In this document: piece after piece, positions 20,825-32,800 of the stretch
How the letters are laid out: each line of letters opens with the position of its first letter
How positions within the stretch are numbered: position 1 is the first letter of the stretch
Source: Chrysopilus asiliformis
Lineage: Eukaryota; Arthropoda; Insecta; Diptera; Rhagionidae
Length of the DNA stretch: 64,000 nt
Reading direction: 5' to 3'
Assembly (NCBI GenBank): GCA_964034945.1
Contig: OZ035961.1
Span: 69,014,731 to 69,078,730, forward strand
Translations under genes and position numbers: made by a program
The notes under the pieces: generated by a model
The model's input: only the letters and a program-made list of their open reading frames with translations
The model's database searches: none
Told to the model about the DNA's origin: nothing

Positions 20825-21933
20825 AGTTCAGTTTAGCGACAATGACGCTGGAGATTTTTCGTGTATAGAGAGGGGTAGATAGAAGCATCCCCTATCCAAA
20901 ATGGGTATTTTTAGCCGTCGCTCGCCCCCCCCCCCCCCGCCCCCTCCAGGGGTCCTCAAACTTTGTATGAAACTTTTTTATTGGGGGTGGTAGGGGGTGT
21001 GTGGTACCTCAAATGAAAGGTAATGAAGAGTGCATTCCAAAAATATATAGCATGGTAAGGTTTCCCCCCTCACCCTTCGATTTATACCCCATCGAAAAAA
21101 GTGGAATTTTGCAACAAAACTACTTTTACTAGCACAATTTCGGTTCGCAAACCTTATAAAAGTGGTTTGAAATGACTGCTGACGCAGTTTTAATTACAAA
21201 ATTTCATTTTAAAATTTTCATTTAACCTCACTTTTCTGACGAAAAAAAACTTGAGCTGCAAACCAATTTAGCTTATGAGGATATCTAGCAAACGATCGCA
21301 GTCGGTTCGATTTGGCATTTTCTTATTGCGTTTTGTCAGCTACGACTGTCGGCTACGAGCTAAAAATGGGTACAGATGCTACTATGGGCATTGGTTATCT
21401 GTATATACTTGTTTGTGGCTTGACTATTTCTAACTCTGCTCACCGAGCATAGTCAGAAATAGTCAACTACCGTAGTCGACTATTGGCATCCACGAACGAC
21501 CAGAGCTGTAGCTACGTAGTCAGCTACGGCGTTCACGAACGACCGATAGTCACAAATAGTCAACTATAGCTGACTATTTTGCAACGACGAACGCGCTCCT
21601 GGAGTATTAAGCGCAGTTTTTGGTAAAAAAAAAAGTCGTCTTTCCCCTCGTTTCACGAATTCCACTTTTTTCCGTGAGGTATAAATCGAAGGGTGAGGGA
21701 GGATATTATCATGCTATATATTTTTGGAATGCACTCTTCATTACCTTTCATTTGAGGTACCACACACCCCCTACCACCCCCCAAAAAAAAGTTTCATACA
21801 AAGTTTGAGGACCCCTGGAGGGGGTAAGCGGGGCGAGCGACGGCTAAAAATACCCATTTTGGATAGGGGATGCTTCTATCTACCCCTCCCTATATACCAA
21901 AAATCTCTAGCGTCATTGTCGCTAAACTGAACT
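20825..21933. mobile_element. Foldback-like element, ~280-bp inverted arms
   Basis: The arm 20825-21110 (AGTTCAGTTTAGCGACAATG... to AGTGGAATT) is repeated in inverse at 21657-21933. The left arm has a pure run of about 15 C (20925-20939) where the right arm reads GGGGTAAGCGGGG in inverse. The core has GTCAGCTACG/TAGTCGACTA palindromic pieces. No clear target duplication, so the class is uncertain. Confidence 0.7.
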
Positions 21934-21953
21934 CGTGCCTTATTTTCATATAT

Positions 21954-22354
21954 CGCACATGGTCCCGTAGACTGTAGTATCTCAAAATCGGCCATTTTGA
22001 GAAAAACGCATTCAAAGTTTTCATTTCAAAATAATTGTTTATGAATAATTGTTTTTTCTGTTGTCTGTACAGTAATATTTCAATTTATTACTCTTTTGAT
22101 AATAATTTACAGATCATTTGCTTCATTTTCTTTTTTTTTGCAATAATAAAAGATAGAGATAGGTTTGTTTTCCACAAAATCAATTTAAATTTTAAAAAAT
22201 GGGAATTTAAAAAACCAAAAAAAAAAAAATTTTAGGACTACGTTTACATTTAAATTTGTTTTTCATTTGATTCAGTCAATTTTCCTTTACATAATGGAAT
22301 AATTACTCAAAAACACATTTTTTTGAGATACTACAGTCTACGGGACCATGTGCG
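21954..22354. mobile_element. MITE Z copy 1, 401 bp
   Basis: Inverted ends CGCACATGGTCCCGTAGACT...AGTCTACGGGACCATGTGCG, about 35 bp, flanked by AT on both sides. Nearly identical to 34803-35203 (a few differences, in homopolymers). The superfamily cannot be fixed from the AT flank. The open frame within is not a gene. Confidence 0.88.
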
Positions 22355-22961
22355 ATATAGAGTATAGTTATGCATTTGGGTTTGGAAAAACGTTAGCAAT
22401 TGTGTTATTATTTTTAGTACAAGGGAATTAAAATGTACGCTAAGAACAAAAAAACCTTGCATGTTGTTGAAATAATTTTTTTTGCAATATATGCTTCACA
22501 TGTTTTGGATTAAGAATGGCTGTGGAAAGTGAACAGAAAACTATAATGAATAACAAAAATTATACGTTATTATAAATTAGACCTTGAGAATGTGAACAGT
22601 GCCGCCTCTACATCTTTTGCTTGTCAGAGATTTTACGAGTATTAGAGATTTTCAGCCATAAAAGATATTAGCTTTCAGACGGACATAGTGCGCGGTTAAC
22701 GTAAATCGCAAGAGACTTTTAGAGCTTAAAACATGTTTTGACATTATTGTTTGAAATATCGATACAGATATTTTGTTTTTATTTGTTTAGATGCAACATT
22801 TGACTTAAATTTTGGTGTAAAAAATGTTTTCTTGTAGTTTTTATTTGTCTATAAAACTACAGTAATAATATTTCACGGAAATAGAGGTAGGTCGCCATTG
22901 CTCCATAGGACAATCATTTTTAACAAAGGAACTTTGACTAATATCACTTTTGGCAAATATA
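22355..22961. other. Unassigned intergenic DNA
   Basis: No gene, repeat partner or structure recognised. Confidence 0.3.
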
Positions 22962-23146
22962 GGGCCAGATAGTCGATTCTCTAGCAAATCGCAACTTGCT
23001 AGCTAGCAAAAATGGCGGGTTTTATCGCAAATTCTTCGTTGATTTATTCCTTGCTTGCCAGAGAAAATTGATCGAGTATGCCATTTCTTGCTATTCAGCA
23101 AAAAATCATTGCTTGCTTGCTTGCTAGGGTATCGAGTATCTGGCCC
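22962..23146. mobile_element. Small MITE, 185 bp
   Basis: Imperfect inverted ends GGGCCAGATAGTCGAT / ATCGAGTATCTGGCCC flanked by ATA on both sides. Interior is rich in GCTTGC/GCTAGC. A 3-bp duplication would fit PIF/Harbinger, but this is tentative. Confidence 0.65.
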
Positions 23147-23399
23147 ATATTCGGGTACAAAATGAATACTTAATAACAATTGTTTCATTTTTCAAATAAA
23201 AATTCGCTCAGCTCAATTCGTAAACATCACTTATGGATGCATCCTAGTTTAATTAATATTTGTTAATAGTTTTGTACAATTTAGCACCGGTAATATTCAA
23301 ATTTAAAAAACACCGCCCAAAACATATGTTCCAGACAAATATTCCAGTTGAAAATATTATTCCAGTGAAAATCACAAAATATACAAAAAGCTATGCTGG

Positions 23400-23808
23400 C
23401 AACATCTGAAACACATTTGACAGCTCCATTTCGAGTGGACTGCGAGCTGTCCCAAATTTGTTGAGTGTGAAAGTTTTAATTGACGGAAATTATAGGAAAA
23501 GATAGTTCGTGGAGTATGTTTCCTTTAGTTTGTGCTAAGTGAAAAGAACAAAAATTAATCAACAAATAGAACAGGTCTCAATTTATTAGTAGACGTCAGA
23601 TAAAAACAATTTCTCCGGAAGATCCGTTGATCTTTTGTTGTGGCCAGATGAATGTGCAAAAATCTTTTTCGCCTCATTTTGCAATTTCCACAATTAATTA
23701 TTTATGTGCTAATTAAGGAAATAATTAAAATCAGAGTGTTAAAGCTATAGTTTTTTTTTCGCTTCGTGGTTGTTTCGTGGTTTTAAATTGCCGTTTTTTA
23801 TTTTGCAG
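23400..23808 (+). promoter_or_regulatory. Aldh-III: Probable Aldh-III promoter / 5' UTR region
   Basis: Repeat-free sequence directly upstream of the first coding exon. A splice acceptor (TTTTGCAG) ends at 23808, so at least one non-coding 5' exon must lie upstream, probably within this stretch. The transcription start and the donor cannot be set from sequence; AACAGGTCTC near 23570 is one possible donor. Confidence 0.4.
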
Positions 23809-23831
23809 ATAACATCCACAACTTTGGAACA

Positions 23832-23849
23832 ATGGCCAACTATGACGAA
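23832..23849 (+). CDS. Aldh-III: Aldh-III first coding exon (MANYDE)
   Basis: Coding part of the exon that starts at 23809 after TTTTGCAG. Ends in GAA before GTGAGT. Phase 0. Confidence 0.88.
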
Positions 23850-26800
23850 GTGAGTACTTTCTACTTTAATTATCTTAACTGCTCAGTCCAGCTAAATTTT
23901 CAAAGCAATAGACTTGTTTGTTTGAGTTGAGATTAACAAAATGAGACTTCATGATTAAAATCTAACAACATATCTTATTGAGCCGTGCAATTAACCGGAT
24001 GATAATTATGATTTTTTTTTAAATTTTAGGTCATGCAAAGGGCGCGATCCGCCTTTGACAGCGGAAAGACGCGAAACGTTGACTTTCGGTAAGTAAACAT
24101 ACACTATAGACATAAACGAACTTGGGGCAATTAACCTTTGGAGCCTATAGCCGAGAAAGTAATTATCATGGGGAATTCGCGTCGAGTATCGGATCACAAT
24201 GTAAATAAAGGTCACACATAATGTTTGAAATATAAATTAACTCCACATGTGCCACTATTGCACAAAAAATTGACTTCCAATATTATTACGGCATGTCAAA
24301 TATGCCCTCATATAAAAAATGTTTTTCTTTTTCATTCGATGCTGTTTTGTGTGATTTTATAATGTATTCTTTCTGTCTTGTACAACACTATCTCATTCAA
24401 CATTCGGTTAGACGGATGTCTGATGATACGTTAATTTCTTCAAGTGATTACTATGCCGTGCGAATTTGTGATTCATATCTTTGACAAATTCAGGGCTAAA
24501 CTAGTTTTTTTTATCTTTCTTCGCCTTATAGACACATATAAAAAACCTGCGTTGATAAACTATTGACAAATAGTGGTCGAAGGTGGAAATACAAACATCA
24601 GATCGACACAAGATGAATATATCTAGATTATATTGCGGTATATTTTTATTGAAGATTTTTGATTTCCTTTTCCATCTTGTCTAGCGTCGTTTACGGTAAA
24701 CGATAATTCAATATTCGAGCGATAGAGTCATCGTTCGTTATAAATTTGCCCTTGTAGCAGTGCTCCGAACAAGGAAGTTCTACCTCATCAGCATTTTGTC
24801 ATCGAATATAACTAACAGGGGCGAGCTATTAATTGCGGCAAAGTGGCACCAACTTGGCTGATGATTTGATATAGTTTATCGTGAATTTTACACCGTTATA
24901 TTAAACAATGTTCAAGGATTTTTATATACGGAAATCACATTATTTACGTTTAAAACAATCAAAGTTTCTTTGTATCGATTTAAATCAATTTTGATATTAT
25001 TTCTCTTTTAGTTATACATATGTTAATTTTACATAGCCTGGAGACAATGTAGAACTTGTATTTACGAGTATATGAAGAGATGTGTAATTCTAAAATTTCG
25101 GGCCTTTGGGTTTTCTTCCTCAATCTTCTCGGATAATCCAAAATCATGCTTAATGAAATGATTGAAATGTTCTGAAAATTACTTTGGAAGAAAACACAAA
25201 ATCGTGTATCGAGGAAATGCTATAGGTCCCGCAATTTTCGTATAACAGTATAAAACCGTTAAAATTGCAAAACTCGTATTTGTGGGAAATTACAATTAAT
25301 AACACTTAGTACATAAGATATTCATTTTAATAAGCCTATTTTGCTAAGTGTAAAACTGGACTGACAAACTCAATTACCACCACATTGAGTTTTCTATATC
25401 AAACCGCGGGCCGCATCACAAAAAAAAATACTTAATGTTCTTCTTTTAGTGCTAATAGTTAGGCCCTATATTCACCATCAACATGAGTTTTTTTTAAATA
25501 ATGTATCAATCGGGTTATTTACTTTAATAAAAAAAAGTATGACTTCAAAAAAATGTATACAATTTTACTGTGCCATACCTTTTTTAATTGTATAAATTAT
25601 TGTATTTTGAATTCTATAACTCCAACATCCACACATTTTTATACACATTCACACATATTTATACACATTCACACATATTTAGATATTCGCGATTGGCATG
25701 ATTAGTAAATCTCCCTGGGAAAAGCATTTCTATATTTTATTTCAATTTTCAAGACCTTTTTAGACATAAGAAAAGTTGAAATTAAAAACAACAAAATTCT
25801 AGCTATTGACACAAATAAATTACCTGAGAGGACAACGTATATTTGCCTGCTAATATTAAGAACTCTTAAAAAACGATGATATATTCATAACTCAAATGAG
25901 AATATTAGCCTTTTAGAAAATAAAAATTGTTGTGGGAAAATGCGTTTTTGTATGAACGTTCTCTTAAGGGATGGGGTTAAGGGGTAAATGTCTTTAGTGG
26001 TTGTTGGTTATATTAAGTCTGTCCGTAGCAGTTTCCTTTTAAGAATCGTATAATTCTAGGATTCAAGACTATCTTCATCAAAAAACTAACTTTTGTGTGG
26101 TAGGCTTTTTGGGGGGTGGAGATGGAAGAGTGAAATCTTCAGAAAAAATGTTCGCTATGAAATAGTAATAGGTCTTGATCCAACATTTCACTATGATAAA
26201 GTCATCCCTGAGGAAATTATGGACAGTTTTTTCACATATGCATACAAACTTTGTATGTAAAATCTACGAACTCCCACTTACGATTTTCGTAAAAACCTTC
26301 ACAGTAAGTAGTATACATATATGCTTCAAAATGGCATATGTCTCATGCTTGGATGCACATGGCCCAAGCTTCATAGTAAAATGGACATTCGACTTTCACT
26401 TAAAAGTTTACGTACTATCAAAGCATATATACGTCTCAGGCGAAATTTTTTGACAAATCTCTGGACGCGAAAATTGTTGAATATGAGTTACTAGCGATAT
26501 CGAGTCTAAATATATACCTTTAAGTAGAAAGCTACACTATTTTTATTTTATTGTAGGTGTTTTCCATGCAAACTATTATAAATGGTAAGGCTGCGAAACT
26601 AAACGGCTAGTAATCGATGATAGGTCAATGTTGTGGTTCGTCATTAATTAAACTTCCCAAATAGCATTTTAAGTAGCAATTATGGTGTTTATCCCCATAT
26701 TTCGTCACCATGCAGATCGCGGCGATAAGCAGTTTATGTCGCAAATACGTATTTAGTTGTGCGTATGAGACGCGCAACGACACACATAGTGGGGAACACT

Positions 26801-29800
26801 TTTCTGCGGTTTGCTACGTCGCAATTATAACGACAGGGACGTAATTAGTTGCCTCATGCGCGAGCGTCATCTGACGGCATTATATCACACAATTACACAA
26901 ATCATCGAGCGGGTTTTCTTTCTCCCTCGAATGCTTGCTAGTAAACAGAGATGAACAAATAAAAACGTAAGCAGAAGACGAACGAGAAAAATCTAATGGC
27001 GACAAATTAATGGAAACTTTTGTGGAGTGTTATTTTATAATGGACTTTTCTTCCGGTTGCATGTCGTGATTTTAATTGCCATTAAAATTTTTCGACAATA
27101 TTGGATCTGAAATTTAAACAGATTTTAATGGGCCATCGAATTATTTTGTTTTTAATCAAAAATTTCTTTAATTTTATTTTATCGGTAAAATTTTTTTTTC
27201 TTTTGCAATGAAATTTTGATGCCAATAAAATTATGCTGTTTCAAAAATGTATGCTATCCACTTTTTATGCAATATCCTTCAGTCATTCGCCTGAAATAAG
27301 AAATTTAATTCTCGAAACGAAATCGTTTCCATCAAATGTCAGTGAGAAATATGGCGGCTGAAGGCATCAATTTTTTTTGGTGTTTCTCAGACGGGGAGCT
27401 TTAATGAAACTTTAGTGGTAGCAGTTTCGTCACTTTTTCCATCACACGCTTCTTCAAAATTAAACTGACGTTCAGGCTCCACAGCCAATCACTATTTCGG
27501 CCCGAAAACCATCAAATGCTGCTCTATCGCCGCAGGATTTTCATGAAGCGAATGTTGCCCCAAAGATCGTGCTCGTCACTTCTTTCGCTTCTTTTACGCG
27601 GATGTGAATTATAGGTGTAAATTTTTAATCCCGATTGTGTAAATTTCTACTCTTTCAAGTCGCAAAGAACAAATCTCATGTTCCCGTACTTTTCGATGCT
27701 GTTTGGGTTGCGACCTGCAGCGCAATGCAAAGTGGCATTCGAGGCAAAACCTATATTTGGTGTCCCCTTCCCTTTCTAAAAAAAATGATAAAAAGCATTG
27801 CTCTGTATGCTTGAAAATTCTGAAAGGCCGATCAGAAAAAAGAGGTTTGCCTGATTTAAAACAACAAAAAATACGATTTAAATAGGCATTTTCAGTTATT
27901 TCATAAAATATCAATTAAGACAGTCTATTTGTCTGTCTGTCAGTCTGTCTGTCAGTCTGTCTGTCAGTCTGTCTGTCAGTCTGTCTGTCAGTCTGTCTGT
28001 CAGTCTGTCTGTCAGTCTGTCTGTCAGTCTGTCTGTCAGTCTGTCTGTCAGTCTGTCTGTCAGTCTGTCTGTCAGTCTGTCTGTCAGTCTGTCTGTCAGT
28101 CTGTCTGTCAGTCTGTCTGTCAGTCTGTCTGTCAGTCTGTCTGTCAGTCTGTCTGTCAGTCTGTCTGTCAGTCTGTCTGTCAGTCTGTCTGTCAGTCTGT
28201 CTGTCAGTCTGTCTGTCAGTCTGTCTGTCAGTCTGTCTGTCAGTCTGTCTGTCAGTCTGTCTGTCAGTCTGTCTGTCAGTCTGTCTGTCAGTCTGTCTGT
28301 CAGTCTGTCTGTCAGTCTGTCTGTCAGTCTGTCTGTCAGTCTGTCTGTCAGTCTGTCTGTCAGTCTGTCTGTCAGTCTGTCTGTCAGTCTGTCTGTCAGT
28401 CTGTCTGTCAGTCTGTCTGTCAGTCTGTCTGTCAGTCTGTCTGTCAGTCTGTCTGTCAGTCTGTCTGTCAGTCTGTCTGTCAGTCTGTCTGTCAGTCTGT
28501 CTGTCAGTCTGTCTGTCAGTCTGTCTGTCAGTCTGTCTGTCAGTCTGTCTGTCAGTCTGTCTGTCAGTCTGTCTGTCAGTCTGTCTGTCAGTCTGTCTGT
28601 CAGTCTGTCTGTCAGTCTGTCTGTCAGTCTGTCTGTCAGTCTGTCTGTCAGTCTGTCTGTCAGTCTGTCTGTCAGTCTGTCTGTCAGTCTGTCTGTCAGT
28701 CTGTCTGTCAGTCTGTCTGTCAGTCTGTCTGTCAGTCTGTCTGTCAGTCTGTCTGTCAGTCTGTCTGTCAGTCTGTCTGTCAGTCTGTCTGTCAGTCTGT
28801 CTGTCAGTCTGTCTGTCAGTCTGTCTGTCAGTCTGTCTGTCAGTCTGTCTGTCAGTCTGTCTGTCAGTCTGTCTGTCAGTCTGTCTGTCAGTCTGTCTGT
28901 CAGTCTGTCTGTCAGTCTGTCTGTCAGTCTGTCTGTCAGTCTGTCTGTCAGTCTGTCTGTCAGTCTGTCTGTCAGTCTGTCTGTCAGTCTGTCTGTCAGT
29001 CTGTCTGTCAGTCTGTCTGTCAGTCTGTCTGTCAGTCTGTCTGTCAGTCTGTCTGTCAGTCTGTCTGTCAGTCTGTCTGTCAGTCTGTCTGTCTGTCAGT
29101 CTGTCTGTCAGTCTGTCTGTCAGTCTGTCTGTCAGTCTGTCTGTCAGTCTGTCTGTCAGTCTGTCTGTCAGTCTGTCTGTCTGTCAGTCTGTCTGTCAGT
29201 CTGTCTGTCAGTCTGTCTGTCAGTCTGTCTGTCAGTCTGTCTGTCAGTCTGTCTGTCAGTCTGTCTGTCAGTCTGTCTGTCAGTCTGTCTGTCAGTCTGT
29301 CTGTCAGTCTGTCTGTCAGTCTGTCTGTCAGTCTGTCTGTCAGTCTGTCTGTCAGTCTGTCTGTCAGTCTGTCTGTCAGTCTGTCTGTCAGTCTGTCTGT
29401 CAGTCTGTCTGTCAGTCTGTCTGTCAGTCTGTCTGTCAGTCTGTCTGTCAGTCTGTCTGTCAGTCTGTCTGTCAGTCTGTCTGTCAGTCTGTCTGTCAGT
29501 CTGTCTGTCAGTCTGTCTGTCAGTCTGTCTGTCAGTCTGTCTGTCAGTCTGTCTGTCAGTCTGTCTGTCAGTCTGTCTGTCAGTCTGTCTGTCAGTCTGT
29601 CTGTCAGTCTGTCTGTCAGTCTGTCTGTCAGTCTGTGTGTCAGTCTGTCTGTCAGTCTGTCTGTCAGTCTGTCTGTCAGTCTGTCTGTCAGTCTGTCTGT
29701 CAGTCTGTCTGTCAGTCTGTCTGTCAGTCTGTCTGTCAGTCTGTCTGTCAGTCTGTCTGTCAGTCTGTCTGTCAGTCTGTCTGTCAGTCTGTCTGTCAGT

Positions 29801-32800
29801 CTGTCTGTCAGTCTGTCTGTCAGTCTGTCTGTCAGTCTGTCTGTCAGTCTGTCTGTCAGTCTGTCTGTCAGTCTGTCTGTCAGTCTGTCTGTCAGTCTGT
29901 CTGTCAGTCTGTCTGTCAGTCTGTCTGTCAGTCTGTCTGTCAGTCTGTCTGTCAGTCTGTCTGTCAGTCTGTCTGTCAGTCTGTCTGTCAGTCTGTCTGT
30001 CAGTCTGTCTGTCAGTCTGTCTGTCAGTCTGTCTGTCAGTCTGTCTGTCAGTCTGTCTGTCAGTCTGTCTGTCAGTCTGTCTGTCAGTCTGTCTGTCAGT
30101 CTGTCTGTCAGTCTGTCTGTCAGTCTGTCTGTCAGTCTGTCTGTCAGTCTGTCTGTCAGTCTGTCTGTCAGTCTGTCTGTCAGTCTGTCTGTCAGTCTGT
30201 CTGTCAGTCTGTCTGTCAGTCTGTCTGTCAGTCTGTCTGTCAGTCTGTCTGTCAGTCTGTCTGTCAGTCTGTCTGTCAGTCTGTCTGTCAGTCTGTCTGT
30301 CAGTCTGTCTGTCAGTCTGTCTGTCAGTCTGTCTGTCAGTCTGTCTGTCAGTCTGTCTGTCAGTCTGTCTGTCAGTCTGTCTGTCAGTCTGTCTGTCAGT
30401 CTGTCTGTCAGTCTGTCTGTCAGTCTGTCTGTCAGTCTGTCTGTCAGTCTGTCTGTCAGTCTGTCTGTCAGTCTGTCTGTCAGTCTGTCTGTCAGTCTGT
30501 CTGTCAGTCTGTCTGTCAGTCTGTCTGTCAGTCTGTCTGTCAGTCTGTCTGTCAGTCTGTCTGTCAGTCTGTCTGTCAGGCTGTCTGTCAGGCTGTCTGT
30601 CAGGCTGTCTGTCAGTCTGTCTGTCAGTCTGTCTGTCAGTCTGTCTGTCAGTCTGTCTGTCAGTCTGTCTGTCAGTCTGTCTGTCAGTCTGTCTGTCAGT
30701 CTGTCTGTCAGTCTGTCTGTCAGTCTGTCTGTCAGTCTGTCTGTCAGTCTGTCTGTCAGTCTGTCTGTCAGTCTGTCTGTCAGTCTGTCTGTCAGTCTGT
30801 CTGTCAGTCTGTCTGTCAGTCTGTCTGTCAGTCTGTCTGTCAGTCTGTCTGTCAGTCTGTCTGTCAGTCTGTCTGTCAGTCTGTCTGTCAGTCTGTCTGT
30901 CAGTCTGTCTGTCAGTCTGTCTGTCAGTCTGTCTGTCAGTCTGTCTGTCAGTCTGTCTGTCAGTCTGTCTGTCAGTCTGTCTGTCAGTCTGTCTGTCAGT
31001 CTGTCTGTCAGTCTGTCTGTCAGTCTGTCTGTCAGTCTGTCTGTCAGTCTGTCTGTCAGTCTGTCTGTCAGTCTGTCTGTCAGTCTGTCTGTCAGTCTGT
31101 CTGTCAGTCTGTCTGTCAGTCTGTCTGTCAGTCTGTCTGTCAGTCTGTCTGTCAGTCTGTCTGTCAGTCTGTCTGTCAGTCTGTCTGTCAGTCTGTCTGT
31201 CAGTCTGTCTGTCAGTCTGTCTGTCAGTCTGTCTGTCAGTCTGTCTGTCAGTCTGTCTGTCAGTCTGTCTGTCAGTCTGTCTGTCAGTCTGTCTGTCAGT
31301 CTGTCTGTCAGTCTGTCTGTCAGTCTGTCTGTCAGTCTGTCTGTCAGTCTGTCTGTCAGTCTGTCTGTCAGTCTGTCTGTCAGTCTGTCTGTCAGTCTGT
31401 CTGTCAGTCTGTCTGTCAGTCTGTCTGTCAGTCTGTCTGTCAGTCTGTCTGTCAGTCTGTCTGTCAGTCTGTCTGTCAGTCTGTCTGTCAGTCTGTCTGT
31501 CAGTCTGTCTGTCAGTCTGTCTGTCAGTCTGTCTGTCAGTCTGTCAGTCTGTCAGTCTGTCAGTCTGTCTGTCAGTCTGTGTACAAGATTTCTCAAAAAC
31601 TAATGGAGCTAGCGCCATGAAATTTTATAGGCATGTTGGGTCCTGAAATGAGACGATCCTATCAACTTTTGGTGGAAATCCGTTAACCGGAAGTATCCAA
31701 AATGGCGGTTTTTCAAAAATCGCAATTTTGTTTTTCTCGATTTACTCCCAAACTACGCGTTTTTTAGTGGCCTTAAGTATGACAAAACTTGGAGAAAATA
31801 AAATTTCCCACACTTTTGTCTTTAGCTATAACTCGATACCTCATTCTGTTATCGAGATAAACCGTTATTTCCAAAAAAAAAAACAGTGTTTTGCTATAAT
31901 CTCGAAAATTAACGGGCTTTTGCTGACTAATGTATGAAGTGAATTAATGAGAATGGCATTCTACACAATTTTGTCTTTTACCGTTATCCGTTATATTTTA
32001 CCGTTATTGAGATATTTTCATTAATATGTAAAAAATCAGATTTTTGCGAATAATTTGCAAACTAACGGTTTTTCGACAAATCAGTTAAAAGAATAATTAA
32101 AGATGTTAACATTTTCTACATTTTTACCATTTACCGTAAATTGATATCTTTTACAGTTCTCAAGTTATCTCAAATTTTGTACGTTTTAATATTTTTGGAT
32201 GAACCAACAATTTATTGGGAGGTTGTATTGGGTTGACAATACGACAGGGCTATAACGTAAATTGCACAGGGTCGTAGATTTTGTAGAAGAAAGTTTTGTG
32301 TTGACCACAACTGATATTTAAATACATACCAACCTGATAATATTTTCCTGTGAACTTTTTGCAATAAAAAATATTTTGATCGGATCTATAGTAAAGGGTG
32401 TTTTTTTTAGACGTGTGGTTTTCAAGAAGAAATAAAACGCATATAATTTAATGTTATGGCCAAGAGTTTAGCTTTATTATAAAGATAAGGGTTTGCCATT
32501 ATGTTTTAAAAATGATTTCGGGTAAGTGGCCGCCGCGGCTGGCTCGAATAAATTCCAGCCGAGAGGCCCAATTTTCGACCACTTTTTGCAGCAATTGGGG
32601 CCGTATGTCAGCAATAACGCGCCGAATATTCTCTTCCAAGGCGTCAATCGTCTCGGGCTTATCTGCGTAGTAAAGCGACTTCACATAACCCCACAAAAAA
32701 TAGTCCAGCGGTGTTAAATCGCACGATCTTGGAGGCCACGCCACAGGCCCACGACGCGAGATAATGCGCTCACCAAAAGTTTCCTTCAATAAATTGATTG

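Noticed and set aside
22035..22235. 66-codon frame conserved in both MITE Z copies
   Set aside because: Conservation is explained by recent transposition of the whole 401-bp element; the frame is AT-rich and has no domain.
27609..27914. 101-codon minus-strand frame before the satellite
   Set aside because: It has several Cys/His but no spacing that fits a known zinc finger, and there is no start or splice support.
27921..31580. CRISPR-like array
   Set aside because: Units are contiguous 12-mers with no unique spacers, in an animal intron.
27929..31603. Open frames of 1224, 661 and 669 codons (SVCQ/SVSL repeats)
   Set aside because: Produced by a stop-free 12-bp satellite whose length is a multiple of three. 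No start context, domain or codon signature.
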